Of a DNA stretch of 11,091 bases, positions 1-6,857 are shown piece after piece. The notes beneath the pieces were generated by a model. It saw only the letters and a program-made list of their open reading frames with translations, had not been told where the DNA came from and searched no databases. Source of the DNA: CAYSHJ01 sp964589725 (GTDB taxonomy: Bacteria; Planctomycetota; Planctomycetia; Planctomycetales; Planctomycetaceae); contig CAZPUJ010000374.1 in assembly GCA_964589725.1 (NCBI GenBank), positions 1 through 11,091 on the forward strand, written 5' to 3'. The first letter of the stretch is position 1. Every line of letters starts with the position of its first letter. The translations under genes were made by a program, and so were the position numbers.

Positions 1-548
1 GGTTCGGGCAGCTTGTACGTCGTTTGGCCGGCGGTGACTTCGCGTTCCTGCATGGCTTGCAGCAACGCGGCTTGAGTCTTCGGCGGCGTGCGGTTGATTT
101 CGTCGGCCAGCAGGATGTTCGTGAACACCGGCCCGTTGACGTAGCGAAACTCGCGGCGACCGGACTCGGTCTCGTCGAGCACATTGGTGCCGGTGATGTC
201 GCTGGGCATCAGGTCGGGCGTGAATTGAATCCGCTTGAATTGCACGTCGAGGATGTTGGCGATCGTGCTGACCAGGAGCGTCTTGGCCAGTCCCGGCACG
301 CCCACGAGCAAACAGTGCCCGCCGGTAAAGATCGCCGCCAAGATTTGTTCGATGACCACGTCTTGGCCGATAATGACCTTGTGCAGTTCAGTGACCATCA
401 CCTCGCGGCGGCGGCGGAATTTGTCGAGGAACTCGTCGAAGTCACGTTTCTCGGCCAAGGGACAGCTCGCTTTCGGGGCGGCGGGGCGGTTGAGGTAGTC
501 GTCACGGGCGGCGGATTGTAAAAGGGTCGATGGCAAAGGATGAAGCAT
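1..548 (-). CDS. MoxR-family AAA+ ATPase (N-terminal part, runs off the left edge)
   Basis: The minus strand is open from an ATG at 546-548 to the window edge, giving 182 residues. After a poorly conserved leader, the core begins near VIIGQD (residues 58-63). A Walker A of the GxPGxAKT type follows at about residues 83-90, then the Walker B segment LLADEINR and a stretch resembling ALLQAMQER. This order is diagnostic of the MoxR (AAA_3) family. These ATPases are thought to act as chaperones that help mature or assemble partner proteins, often VWA-domain and DUF58 proteins encoded next to them. Such partners would lie to the left, outside the window. The divergent DUF4159 gene at 681 fits a common planctomycete neighbourhood. 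The frame stays open upstream of 548 but then enters a repeat, so the ATG is preferred; no clear Shine-Dalgarno site precedes it. Family assignment is firm; the biological substrate is unknown. Confidence 0.93.
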   Translation of the reverse strand, partial: MLHPLPSTLLQSAARDDYLNRPAAPKASCPLAEKRDFDEFLDKFRRRREVMVTELHKVIIGQDVVIEQILAAIFTGGHCLLVGVPGLAKTLLVSTIANILDVQFKRIQFTPDLMPSDITGTNVLDETESGRREFRYVNGPVFTNILLADEINRTPPKTQAALLQAMQEREVTAGQTTYKLPE

Positions 549-559
549 GAGCGAGAAAT

Positions 560-590
560 ACGTAACCGTCACGCTCCGCGTGACGAGCCG
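560..590 (-). repeat. Short palindromic repeat, copy 1 of an inverted pair
   Basis: A 31-base unit on the minus strand matches the plus-strand unit at 619-649 at 24 of 31 positions, and most differences are transitions. Within it, GTCACGC at 568-574 and GCGTGAC at 578-584 form a perfect 7-bp hairpin with a TCC loop. It lies just upstream of the moxR start, in the divergent spacer. Confidence 0.6.
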
Positions 591-618
591 AACAACAATC
601 CGACGTTGAATTGGCCTT

Positions 619-649
619 CGACTCATCACACGGAGCGTGGTGGCTAGGT
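619..649 (+). repeat. Short palindromic repeat, copy 2 of the inverted pair
   Basis: This is the inverted partner of 560-590, sharing the core ACGGAGCGTG or its variant CGCGGAGCGTGA. The two copies are 28 bases apart, so the spacer between the divergent moxR and DUF4159 genes can fold into a cruciform or long hairpin. Confidence 0.55.
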
Positions 650-650
650 T

Positions 651-665
651 GCGGGCAAGGCCCGC
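651..665 (+). repeat. Perfect hairpin GCGGGC-AAG-GCCCGC in the 5' leader
   Basis: A 6-bp perfect GC stem with a 3-base loop ends four bases before the AGGAG site of the DUF4159 gene. It could be another palindromic repeat unit or a structure affecting translation of that gene. There is no T-tract, so it is not a typical terminator. Confidence 0.5.
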
Positions 666-668
666 GTT

Positions 669-673
669 AGGAG
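669..673 (+). promoter_or_regulatory. Shine-Dalgarno site AGGAG for the DUF4159 gene
   Basis: AGGAG lies 7 bases before the ATG at 681 and fixes that start. An earlier ATG at 675 is followed at once by an in-frame TGA. This is the clearest ribosome binding site in the window. Confidence 0.7.
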
Positions 674-680
674 CGATGCC

Positions 681-3056
681 ATGAGCCGATCGTTTCGTCA
701 AGTGCTTTGGTTGATCGTCGTGTGCGGGTTGAGTGGGACGTTGGCGGAGCGCGGTCGCACGGCTGACGACCTTAAGCCGGAGACCGTGCTCAAGGCGATC
801 GACAACGGGAAGAGATTTTTGCTCGCACAACAGGCGCCTGATGGCTCGTTCCCGAATACGTTTTCCAAGTTGGGGTATCCCACGGGAGGAACCAGTCTGG
901 CGACGCTGGCATTGCTGAACATCGGCATGACATCGCAAGATCCACCGATCCAGAAGGCACTCGACTTCCTGCGAAGGCAGCCGCCTCCGACCAAGACCTA
1001 TGAAGCGGGTTTGCACCTGATGGTCTTCGCCGCCGCGAAGGACGCCAACCGCGATCGGGCGCGCATGGCCACGTTGGTCAAAATGCTCGAGCACGGACAG
1101 GATAAGAGCACTCCTCTACGAGGTTGGTGGCACTACTCGGTCGAGACGGAAGCGCACTCCGGAGATCACAGCAACACGCAATATGCCGTGCTGGGTTTGC
1201 GCGAAGCGGCGTTCGCCGGCATTCCAACCTCGCGCAAGAGCTGGGAATTGACCAAAGAACATTGGACGAAATCTCAGGAAGCCGATGGTGGTTGGAGCTA
1301 TGTCGGGGGCGGTGGCTCCAGCGGCAGCATGTCGGTCGCGGGAATCGCGACGCTGGTGATCGCCGACTCGCTGCTGCCGGATGATCGCGATGTGAAGGCC
1401 GATGGAACTCCCGATTGCTGCCGCGACGAGCCGCGTAACGAAGCCTTGGAACGCGGACTGAAATGGCTCGAAACACGGTTTGCCGTGGGACACAACGTCG
1501 GCCCCAACGTCGGGATTGGCGGAGCGTTGTACTACCTCTACGGCTTGGAGCGTGCCGGGCGTCTGAGCGGCCGACGATTCTTCGGCAATCACGACTGGTT
1601 TCGCGAAGGGGCACGGTTCCTGGTCAATGGGCAAAACGGCAACGGAAATTTCTCCGAGCAGGGAGGCGGCGATGCCGTCATCGGCACCAGTTTCGCCTTG
1701 CTGTTTCTGTCCAAGGGCATGGCACCGGTGCTGATCAACAAATTACAGTACGGCCCTAGGGGACTCGCGGTGGAGAATTGGAATCGGCATCGCCGCGACG
1801 TTCACAACCTCACCGACCTAATCAGCGGCATGCCGAAGTGGCCCAAGCTGGTCACGTGGCAAGTCGTGGAAATGGACAAAGCCGTGAAAGGGGGCGGTGT
1901 CGCGGACCTGCTGCAGGCTCCGGTTCTGTTCCTGTCCGGCAGCGACAAGCCGGAACTGGCGGACAAAGAGGTCGAACTGCTGCGTGAGTACGTCAACAGA
2001 AGTGGCTTCATCTTCGCCGTCGGCAACTGCAACGGAACCGGCTTCGACGACGGCTTCCGCGAACTCATCAAACGCATGTACCCGAACGGCGAGGCAGAAC
2101 TCAAAAAGCTCTCGTCCGAGCATCCGATCTTCCGCAGCGAGCATCTGCTGGAAGGGGCTGACGTGAATCTGTGGGGCGTCGACTTCGGCTGCCGTACAGC
2201 GATCGTCTATTCGCCCGAGGACATCTCGTGTCTGTGGAACAAGTGGTGTGTCTCCGATCCACCGAAGCGACCACTCGAGTTAAAACTGATGATTACGAAG
2301 GCCACGAAGATCGGCGTGAACGTCGTCGCGTACGCGACCGGCCGCGAACCGCCCAATAAGCTTGACCAGGATCAAATCGCGCAGCAAGCCGCGAAGCGCG
2401 ATCGCATCGAAGCCGGGCTGTTGCAAATCGTGCAACTTAAACACACCGGCGGCTGGGACACGGCTCCGTTCGCTCTACGAAACATGCTGCATGCGTTGAA
2501 TCTCACCACTGGACTGGCGGCCTCGTCGGTGCCGCGAGTTTTGTCGCCGGCCGATCCCAACTTGTTCAACTACCCGATCGCCTACATGCACGGGCGTCAT
2601 CAATTCGAGATGACTCGCTCCGAACGCGAGCGGCTGAGGCAATATCTCGACAACGGCGGTGTGTTGTTCACCGACGCCTGTTGCAGCGCGGCTGCGTTCG
2701 ACAAAAGCTTTCGCGAGCTGATCGGCCAACTCTATCCGGACAAAACACTGACGCGCATTCCCGTCACGCACGAGTTGTTCTTCGCCAAGGACGGCCACGA
2801 TCTGCGACAAGTCCGCCGCCGCGGCGCGGACCCGACCGACGGCAAGGGAGTGATCTCCAACTCCGTCAACCTGGGCGAACCGATCTTCGAAGGGATCGAA
2901 GTCGACGGCCGCTTCGCCGTGATCTACAGCAAATACGACCTGAGCTGCGCGTTGGAGCGGCAAACCGCCGTCGCCTGCGAAGGCTACGTCTCTGAAGACG
3001 CCGTGAAGCTGGCGGTCAACGTCATCCTATACGCGATGTCGCAAGAGTTGCGTTGA
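681..3056 (+). CDS. Exported protein with alpha-alpha toroid domain and two DUF4159-like modules
   Basis: The 791-residue product begins with a typical signal peptide (basic start, hydrophobic core at about residues 8-22), so it is probably exported to the periplasm. Residues of about 36-345 show prenyltransferase/squalene-cyclase-type toroid repeats, including KRFLLAQQAPDGSFP and SQEADGGWSYVGGG; I see no cyclase DxDD motif, so terpene cyclase activity is unlikely. Two related C-terminal modules follow, at about 412-552 and 620-789. Each has a Rossmann-like opening (PVLFLSG; YPIAYMHG), a Cys motif (NCNGTGFDDGFRELI; DACCSAAAFDKSFRELI), a YP-(N/D) segment, an IVYS/VIYS-x-x-D-(I/L)-SC motif and an ending like VNVV(A)YA. 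This matches DUF4159, whose function is unknown to me beyond frequent linkage with MoxR/DUF58/VWA genes. The toroid and DUF4159 calls rest on motif recognition. The start is supported by an AGGAG site. Confidence 0.85.
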   Translation: MSRSFRQVLWLIVVCGLSGTLAERGRTADDLKPETVLKAIDNGKRFLLAQQAPDGSFPNTFSKLGYPTGGTSLATLALLNIGMTSQDPPIQKALDFLRRQPPPTKTYEAGLHLMVFAAAKDANRDRARMATLVKMLEHGQDKSTPLRGWWHYSVETEAHSGDHSNTQYAVLGLREAAFAGIPTSRKSWELTKEHWTKSQEADGGWSYVGGGGSSGSMSVAGIATLVIADSLLPDDRDVKADGTPDCCRDEPRNEALERGLKWLETRFAVGHNVGPNVGIGGALYYLYGLERAGRLSGRRFFGNHDWFREGARFLVNGQNGNGNFSEQGGGDAVIGTSFALLFLSKGMAPVLINKLQYGPRGLAVENWNRHRRDVHNLTDLISGMPKWPKLVTWQVVEMDKAVKGGGVADLLQAPVLFLSGSDKPELADKEVELLREYVNRSGFIFAVGNCNGTGFDDGFRELIKRMYPNGEAELKKLSSEHPIFRSEHLLEGADVNLWGVDFGCRTAIVYSPEDISCLWNKWCVSDPPKRPLELKLMITKATKIGVNVVAYATGREPPNKLDQDQIAQQAAKRDRIEAGLLQIVQLKHTGGWDTAPFALRNMLHALNLTTGLAASSVPRVLSPADPNLFNYPIAYMHGRHQFEMTRSERERLRQYLDNGGVLFTDACCSAAAFDKSFRELIGQLYPDKTLTRIPVTHELFFAKDGHDLRQVRRRGADPTDGKGVISNSVNLGEPIFEGIEVDGRFAVIYSKYDLSCALERQTAVACEGYVSEDAVKLAVNVILYAMSQELR

Positions 3057-3064
3057 TACTGAGT

Positions 3065-3085
3065 CGAAGCGAGTCACACGCTTCG
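3065..3085. terminator. Possible bidirectional hairpin between convergent genes
   Basis: CGAAGCG at 3065-3071 and CGCTTCG at 3079-3085 form a perfect 7-bp stem with a 7-base loop. It sits at the meeting point of the DUF4159 gene (ends 3056) and the hemY gene (stop at 3074-3076). No T-tract follows on either strand, so it may be a repeat unit and not a terminator. Confidence 0.3.
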
Positions 3086-4579
3086 GGACATTCCGTCGCA
3101 AAATACCTTCTCGGCGGCGGACTCACCGCTGCCGATGCTGTCGGGAATGCCAACCCCGTGCAAGTAATTCCCTGCCAGCCCAAGGCCTGGGCGTTGCGCG
3201 ACAGCCTTTTCGATGCGCGAGACGAGTTCCTCGTGACCGACATGATACTGCGGCATCGATCGCGCATGACGGAGGACGATGGCGAAGTCAGGCTCGCCGC
3301 GTACGCCCAAGAGTTCGCTCAACTCGCGTCCAACCAATTGTCGCAGCGCGTCGTCATCGAGATCGAACAGTTCTGGCTGCAACGCTCCGCCGACGAATGT
3401 GCGCAGCAACACGTGGCCGGCAGGAGCTCGATTGGGAAACTTGCGGCTGGTGAACGAGACCGCCAAAACTTGTCGCCGTTCGATGTGCGGCACCACCAGT
3501 CCAAAGGCATCGAGCGGATGGGCGATGTCCGTCAGTTTGTGCCCGCTCGCGACAACGACGGTCGAGGCATACTCGATGCGCCGCAAATCACGCGACAGTT
3601 CGGAACACTCATCGTCCACAAGATTCGCCGCGACAAACGCCGGCACCGCCAGAATCACCGCGTCGAAACACTCTCGCAGCGGTCCCCTCTCCCCCTGGGA
3701 GAGGGCTAGGGTGAGGGAGCCATGATCGATGTCCAGTTCAAACCCGCCTCCTGCACGAGGTCGCATTTTTTGAACGGCTGCTCCGCAACGAGCCGTTGCT
3801 TGTTGTTCGACGCGCTGGATCAACACCGTGACTAACTCCTCGATGCCATTCGGCAAGCTCACGAACAAGCCGTAACGAGCACCACTCGTTCCACTCGAAT
3901 TTGACGGCGTCTTTGGGTCCGAGGAACGATCATGTCGTTGACGCAACGCCGCGCGAATCAAGCTGCCGTGTTGTTTTTCCATCTCGACGAATCGAGGCAG
4001 CGTGGCTTTCAGACTCAGGCGTTCCGGGTCCGCCGTGTAGATGCCGCCGACGAGCGGTTGCACCAGTCGTTCGAACGCCTCGCGGCCGAATCGGCGACGA
4101 ACGAAATCGGCCAAGCTCTCATCGTCCGTGTCGCGACGCTGTGGAATCAACGGCTCGGCCAACACACGTAGCTTGCCGCATAGGCTGAGAATCGAAGAAC
4201 ACAACAGCGGCCAGAACTGCTCCGGCACCATCAGTTGAAATCCTTCCGGCACGGGGATCGGCCGTCCTCGCGACCAAACCAGCGATTTGCGAAACGTCGA
4301 GTCCGTCGGGATCAGCCGCTCCGCCAGGCCGAGCCGCTCGCACAGTCGCACAGCTTCCGGCTTATTCGTGATCCACATATCGGCGGAGTGCTCGACGAGA
4401 TACTCGCCGATCCGTTCTGTGCGCAGGAGCCCCCCCAATCGGGGCGCGGCCTCGAACAGAGTGACTTCGACAGCACGGCCAGCTTCTCGCGCGAGTTCAC
4501 TCAACCGAAACGCGGCCGACAGGCCCGAGATGCCGCCACCGACGATCGCCACTCGTAATTTGCACTTTTCATTTTGCAT
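3074..4579 (-). CDS. hemY: Protoporphyrinogen/coproporphyrinogen III oxidase (HemY/CgoX type)
   Basis: The 501-residue FAD protein oxidises a porphyrinogen to the porphyrin late in haem synthesis. The dinucleotide-binding motif GGGISG is at residues 14-19. It is followed by the FAD-family pattern LFEAAPRLGGLLRTE, then VEHSADMW, the region FGREAFERLVQPLVGGIY, the SLPNGIEELV segment and a C-terminal GLAGNYLHGVGIPDSI flavin-contact region. I cannot tell from sequence whether protoporphyrinogen or coproporphyrinogen is the substrate. Oxygen is the usual acceptor in this family. The gene starts inside the end of the upstream membrane-protein gene (11-base overlap), which suggests cotranscription and translational coupling. 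The first residues (MQNEKCKL) come from an AT-rich repeat, so a start a few codons later is possible. Oddly, residues of about 287-300 are encoded by an interspersed palindromic repeat (3681-3719), inserted in frame. Confidence 0.92.
   Translation of the reverse strand: MQNEKCKLRVAIVGGGISGLSAAFRLSELAREAGRAVEVTLFEAAPRLGGLLRTERIGEYLVEHSADMWITNKPEAVRLCERLGLAERLIPTDSTFRKSLVWSRGRPIPVPEGFQLMVPEQFWPLLCSSILSLCGKLRVLAEPLIPQRRDTDDESLADFVRRRFGREAFERLVQPLVGGIYTADPERLSLKATLPRFVEMEKQHGSLIRAALRQRHDRSSDPKTPSNSSGTSGARYGLFVSLPNGIEELVTVLIQRVEQQATARCGAAVQKMRPRAGGGFELDIDHGSLTLALSQGERGPLRECFDAVILAVPAFVAANLVDDECSELSRDLRRIEYASTVVVASGHKLTDIAHPLDAFGLVVPHIERRQVLAVSFTSRKFPNRAPAGHVLLRTFVGGALQPELFDLDDDALRQLVGRELSELLGVRGEPDFAIVLRHARSMPQYHVGHEELVSRIEKAVAQRPGLGLAGNYLHGVGIPDSIGSGESAAEKVFCDGMSRSV
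3681..3719 (-). repeat. Interspersed palindromic repeat inserted in frame in hemY
   Basis: This 39-base segment is a copy of the GC-rich element also seen twice at 6667-6778. It includes a perfect 9-bp hairpin (CCCTCTCCC at 3685-3693, loop CCT, GGGAGAGGG at 3697-3705) and the flanking arm that reads CTCACCCTAGCC on the coding strand. Its length is a multiple of three, and it is translated as SLTLALSQGERG inside the hemY product. Confidence 0.8.
4569..4579 (-). other. 11-base overlap of the glycosyltransferase-like gene and hemY
   Basis: The stop of the upstream gene (TGA at 4569-4571) lies inside hemY, whose ATG is at 4577-4579. Both lie in a run built from TGCAAAA and TGAAAAGTGCAAATTA units, like the AT-rich repeat at 7860-7948. 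The last residues of one protein (LQNAK) and the first of the other (MQNEKCKL) are therefore repeat-derived. The overlap suggests translational coupling. Confidence 0.6.
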
Positions 4580-6566
4580 TTTGCAATTCCCGTCGGGTAA
4601 GCAATCGCAGTTCCCCAGTCTTCGCTAGGAACAGGTACAAGGCTCGATCCGGGAATTCGGCCGCAATCCGTTCGAGGGGCCAGTCGGCGACGGGGAAGCG
4701 ACCTCGCAACACGCTTGCCGACAGACTCGGTTCGTTGACGACGTAGTCGATGTGCCGGTCCGCCGGATCAGCCTCGATCAACAACAGCGCCGGCCGATCT
4801 CGCACTTCGCGCTGTACGAGTTCGTTGAACGCTTGATACCGCAGACGCGAAAAGGCGACGTTCTCGACGGCCAATTCCAGTTTGGACGGATACCACAGCG
4901 GAGCGAACTCGAACAGACTGACCGCCACTGCCGAGAAGACAATCGCCGACCACCACACGACCATGCGTGGCCGCGCCGTCGCCAACCAGGCTCGGCCGAG
5001 CGTGTCCGAAGCCGCTGCGAGCACCAAGCACCACAGCGGTCCCGTTTCAAGCACGTAATGCCAGTCGAACATGCCGACAAACCAGTACGGCACATGCACC
5101 GCAAACAGCGACACAATTGCCGCGAAGATCAGCCACCAACGTCGATCACGGCTTGATCCCGTCAGCACGAATACGACCGTCGCGGCCAACAACGGCACGA
5201 GGCCGACCGTCCATTGCCACGACGCCAGCAGCCGATTCTTCGTGTTTTCGACCGCGAGTGCCGGAGTCAGATTCACCGCCCAGCGGTCGTAGTTGTCGAG
5301 CACTCTCGGACCAAGATGCTGTTCGCCTCGCACGACATTGTTGAAGCCATAGACATGTCGTGGCGTGTAGATGTCGGTGAAGAGTTGATACGGCGACGTC
5401 ATCACGGTTCCTGTGATGGCATGGTTCTGAATACCCAGCACGACAAAGCCAGCGACCAGCGGCAACAGCATCGCCAACAATGGCGACCACACCAGCCCGA
5501 AGCGCCAGCGAGGGACCGATGAACCCCGACCCCTGCTTGTGCTTCGGGCTTGTAGGCCGAGTAAACGCCACAACTTCAATGCAAACGCAACCCCGAACGG
5601 GAGGCTGAAGCCCGCCGCCGTCATCGGCCGGCAGAGCATCGCCCAACTCAAACCGACAACGGCAAACGCGATATCTCGCACACGGCCCGTTCGCTGCCAG
5701 CGCACGAACGACCACGCAAAGAAAAACAGCCCCAGCAACGTCGGGTGATGAGCCAACACCAAGTTGCCAAACAACGCCATGCCCGGCGACAACGCGGTCA
5801 ACATTCCGGCCACGAAGCCAGTGCCGTTGCTCGACAGTTCGCGGCCGATACCGAACACCAGTACGCCCGTCGCCGCCCCTACCAGCCAATGGCCCAAGAT
5901 GGGCCAACCCAACCACAACCACGGCGCGACGAACAAACCGGTCGCCGGAAAGTAACGGCTCGCAAATCGTCCTTCGTTCAACACGTGCATCTGATCGAAC
6001 AACCGCGCCGCCTTCGGATGACTCGGAAATGACCAGCGTCCCGCGAGATAAGTATCCGCCTGAAACAGATAGCTGTACTCGTCGTGATACGCTGACGGCA
6101 AATCCCCGAAGCGATACTGCTCGCGATCGCCGACGCGGTGCGAGGCGACGCGATGGCTCGCGAACACCGATGTGGCGGCGATGAGCAAAACAGCAATGAG
6201 AGTGCCTCGCCGACCGAATGCCACGGCTGTGTCAGCCGTACGGGATTGTTCTTGATCGGTAGAGACCACGGCTGACACAGCCGTGGCACGCGCAGATTGA
6301 GAACCATCGCTCCACCACGTTGTGAGTTTGTTCCACCACTGGCCGGTCGGCGTCCAGAACGGTCGACGCACGAACCAGAAGTACGGCAGGAGCACCATCA
6401 GCAACCACGGCAGCGTTGTGTCGACATTGATGCCCATGAGCCAATCGGACCAGCGATGCCTGAGAGCGTCCTGCAGATGCTCGACTTCCGCCGGGACCAC
6501 GATCGCCAGCGCAGTCAGCAACGCCAGAATCTGTGCGATCATGATTCGGCGAGCCAATGTTGGCAC
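4569..6566 (-). CDS. Polytopic membrane protein, GT-C (ArnT/PMT-like) glycosyltransferase fold
   Basis: The 665-residue protein has about 12 hydrophobic segments and a soluble C-terminal tail from about residue 580. The first large external loop carries YHDEYSYLFQADTYLAGRW (Asp162, Glu163), then a RYFPATGLFVAP segment. An acidic D-E pair in this loop is the usual catalytic feature of GT-C enzymes, which transfer a sugar from a polyprenyl-phosphate donor on the outer face of the membrane. Donor and acceptor cannot be read from the sequence. The start drawn is a GTG; the ATG at 6540-6542 (residue 9) is equally plausible, and neither has a good ribosome site. Two repeat elements are translated within it: residues 93-116, between two membrane segments, and residues 339-358, also in a loop. 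A duplicated SHRVASHRV lies before the catalytic loop. It is probably cotranscribed with hemY downstream. Confidence 0.75.
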   Translation of the reverse strand: MPTLARRIMIAQILALLTALAIVVPAEVEHLQDALRHRWSDWLMGINVDTTLPWLLMVLLPYFWFVRRPFWTPTGQWWNKLTTWWSDGSQSARATAVSAVVSTDQEQSRTADTAVAFGRRGTLIAVLLIAATSVFASHRVASHRVGDREQYRFGDLPSAYHDEYSYLFQADTYLAGRWSFPSHPKAARLFDQMHVLNEGRFASRYFPATGLFVAPWLWLGWPILGHWLVGAATGVLVFGIGRELSSNGTGFVAGMLTALSPGMALFGNLVLAHHPTLLGLFFFAWSFVRWQRTGRVRDIAFAVVGLSWAMLCRPMTAAGFSLPFGVAFALKLWRLLGLQARSTSRGRGSSVPRWRFGLVWSPLLAMLLPLVAGFVVLGIQNHAITGTVMTSPYQLFTDIYTPRHVYGFNNVVRGEQHLGPRVLDNYDRWAVNLTPALAVENTKNRLLASWQWTVGLVPLLAATVVFVLTGSSRDRRWWLIFAAIVSLFAVHVPYWFVGMFDWHYVLETGPLWCLVLAAASDTLGRAWLATARPRMVVWWSAIVFSAVAVSLFEFAPLWYPSKLELAVENVAFSRLRYQAFNELVQREVRDRPALLLIEADPADRHIDYVVNEPSLSASVLRGRFPVADWPLERIAAEFPDRALYLFLAKTGELRLLTRRELQNAK
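5494..5550. repeat. Inverted repeat AGCCCGAAGC/GCTTCGGGCT inside the membrane-protein gene
   Basis: AGCCCGAAGC at 5494-5503 is matched by its exact reverse complement at 5541-5550, and the similarity continues imperfectly inward. The element is translated as part of residues 339-358 (QARSTSRGRGSSVPRWRFGL), a basic, low-complexity stretch in a loop between hydrophobic segments. Confidence 0.6.
6219..6288. repeat. Perfect 21-bp inverted repeat inside the membrane-protein gene
   Basis: The 21 bases at 6219-6239 are the exact reverse complement of 6268-6288, separated by 28 bases. Each arm contains its own hairpin, ACGGCTG-TGT-CAGCCGT or its complement. The element is translated as residues 93-116, containing RATAVSAVVS and SRTADTAVAF, two similar peptides encoded by the two arms. 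Confidence 0.85.
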
Positions 6567-6666
6567 TGAACGTACTTTCGCAGATGAAACGCGGACGTTT
6601 GCGTCACAAAATTCGGCAAACTCTCACGACCCCGCTCCGTAACGCGGGCTTCGCGCGCCACCTTAG

Positions 6667-6778
6667 CTCCCTCTCCCCCGCATCGGGGGAGAGGGCAGGG
6701 GTGAGGGGGGTTCCTGGGCCGGTGGAGCGCTCGGCCCCCTCACCCTAACCCTCTCCCCCGATGCGGGGGAGAGGGGAC
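6667..6778. repeat. Inverted pair of GC-rich palindromic repeats in the divergent spacer
   Basis: Copy A has a perfect 12-bp hairpin, CCCTCTCCCCCG at 6669-6680 and CGGGGGAGAGGG at 6684-6695 with loop CAT. Copy B has the same stem at 6749-6760 and 6764-6775 with loop ATG. The outer flanks (GGGGTGAGGGGG after copy A, CCCCCTCACCC before copy B) show that the copies are inverted. A third, diverged copy is inside hemY at 3681-3719. The 291-base spacer (6567-6857) between the two divergent genes holds this element; I saw no convincing promoter in it. Confidence 0.85.
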
Positions 6779-6857
6779 AGGACACGCGAACCCCCGCTTG
6801 CGGCGTTGTGGACGGCGGATCATACTCGGCCCATCACGTTGGCAGAAACGAGCAATC

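Noticed and set aside
24..521. Plus-strand open frame of 165 codons
   Set aside because: It is antisense to the clearly conserved MoxR frame and its translation has no recognisable domain.
3053..3709. Plus-strand open frame of 218 codons
   Set aside because: It lies opposite hemY, whose minus-strand protein carries the conserved FAD-enzyme motifs; the plus frame does not.
3860..3935. Possible further repeat insertion in hemY (Ser/Thr-rich linker before YGLFVSLPNG)
   Set aside because: A variable linker of similar length is normal at this site in HemY proteins, and only a weak 6-bp hairpin is present.
5146..5922. Minus-strand open frame of 258 codons
   Set aside because: It overlaps the membrane-protein gene in another frame; the hydrophobic pattern and family-like motifs belong to the longer frame.
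6798..6857. Upstream TTG start extending Gmd by 20 residues
   Set aside because: The added leader is Arg-rich and unlike Gmd N-termini; the ATG at 6858 places the GxxGxxG motif at the usual distance from the start.
6567..6857. Insertion sequence or MITE with its own transposase
   Set aside because: There are palindromic repeats but no transposase frame and no evident target-site duplication.
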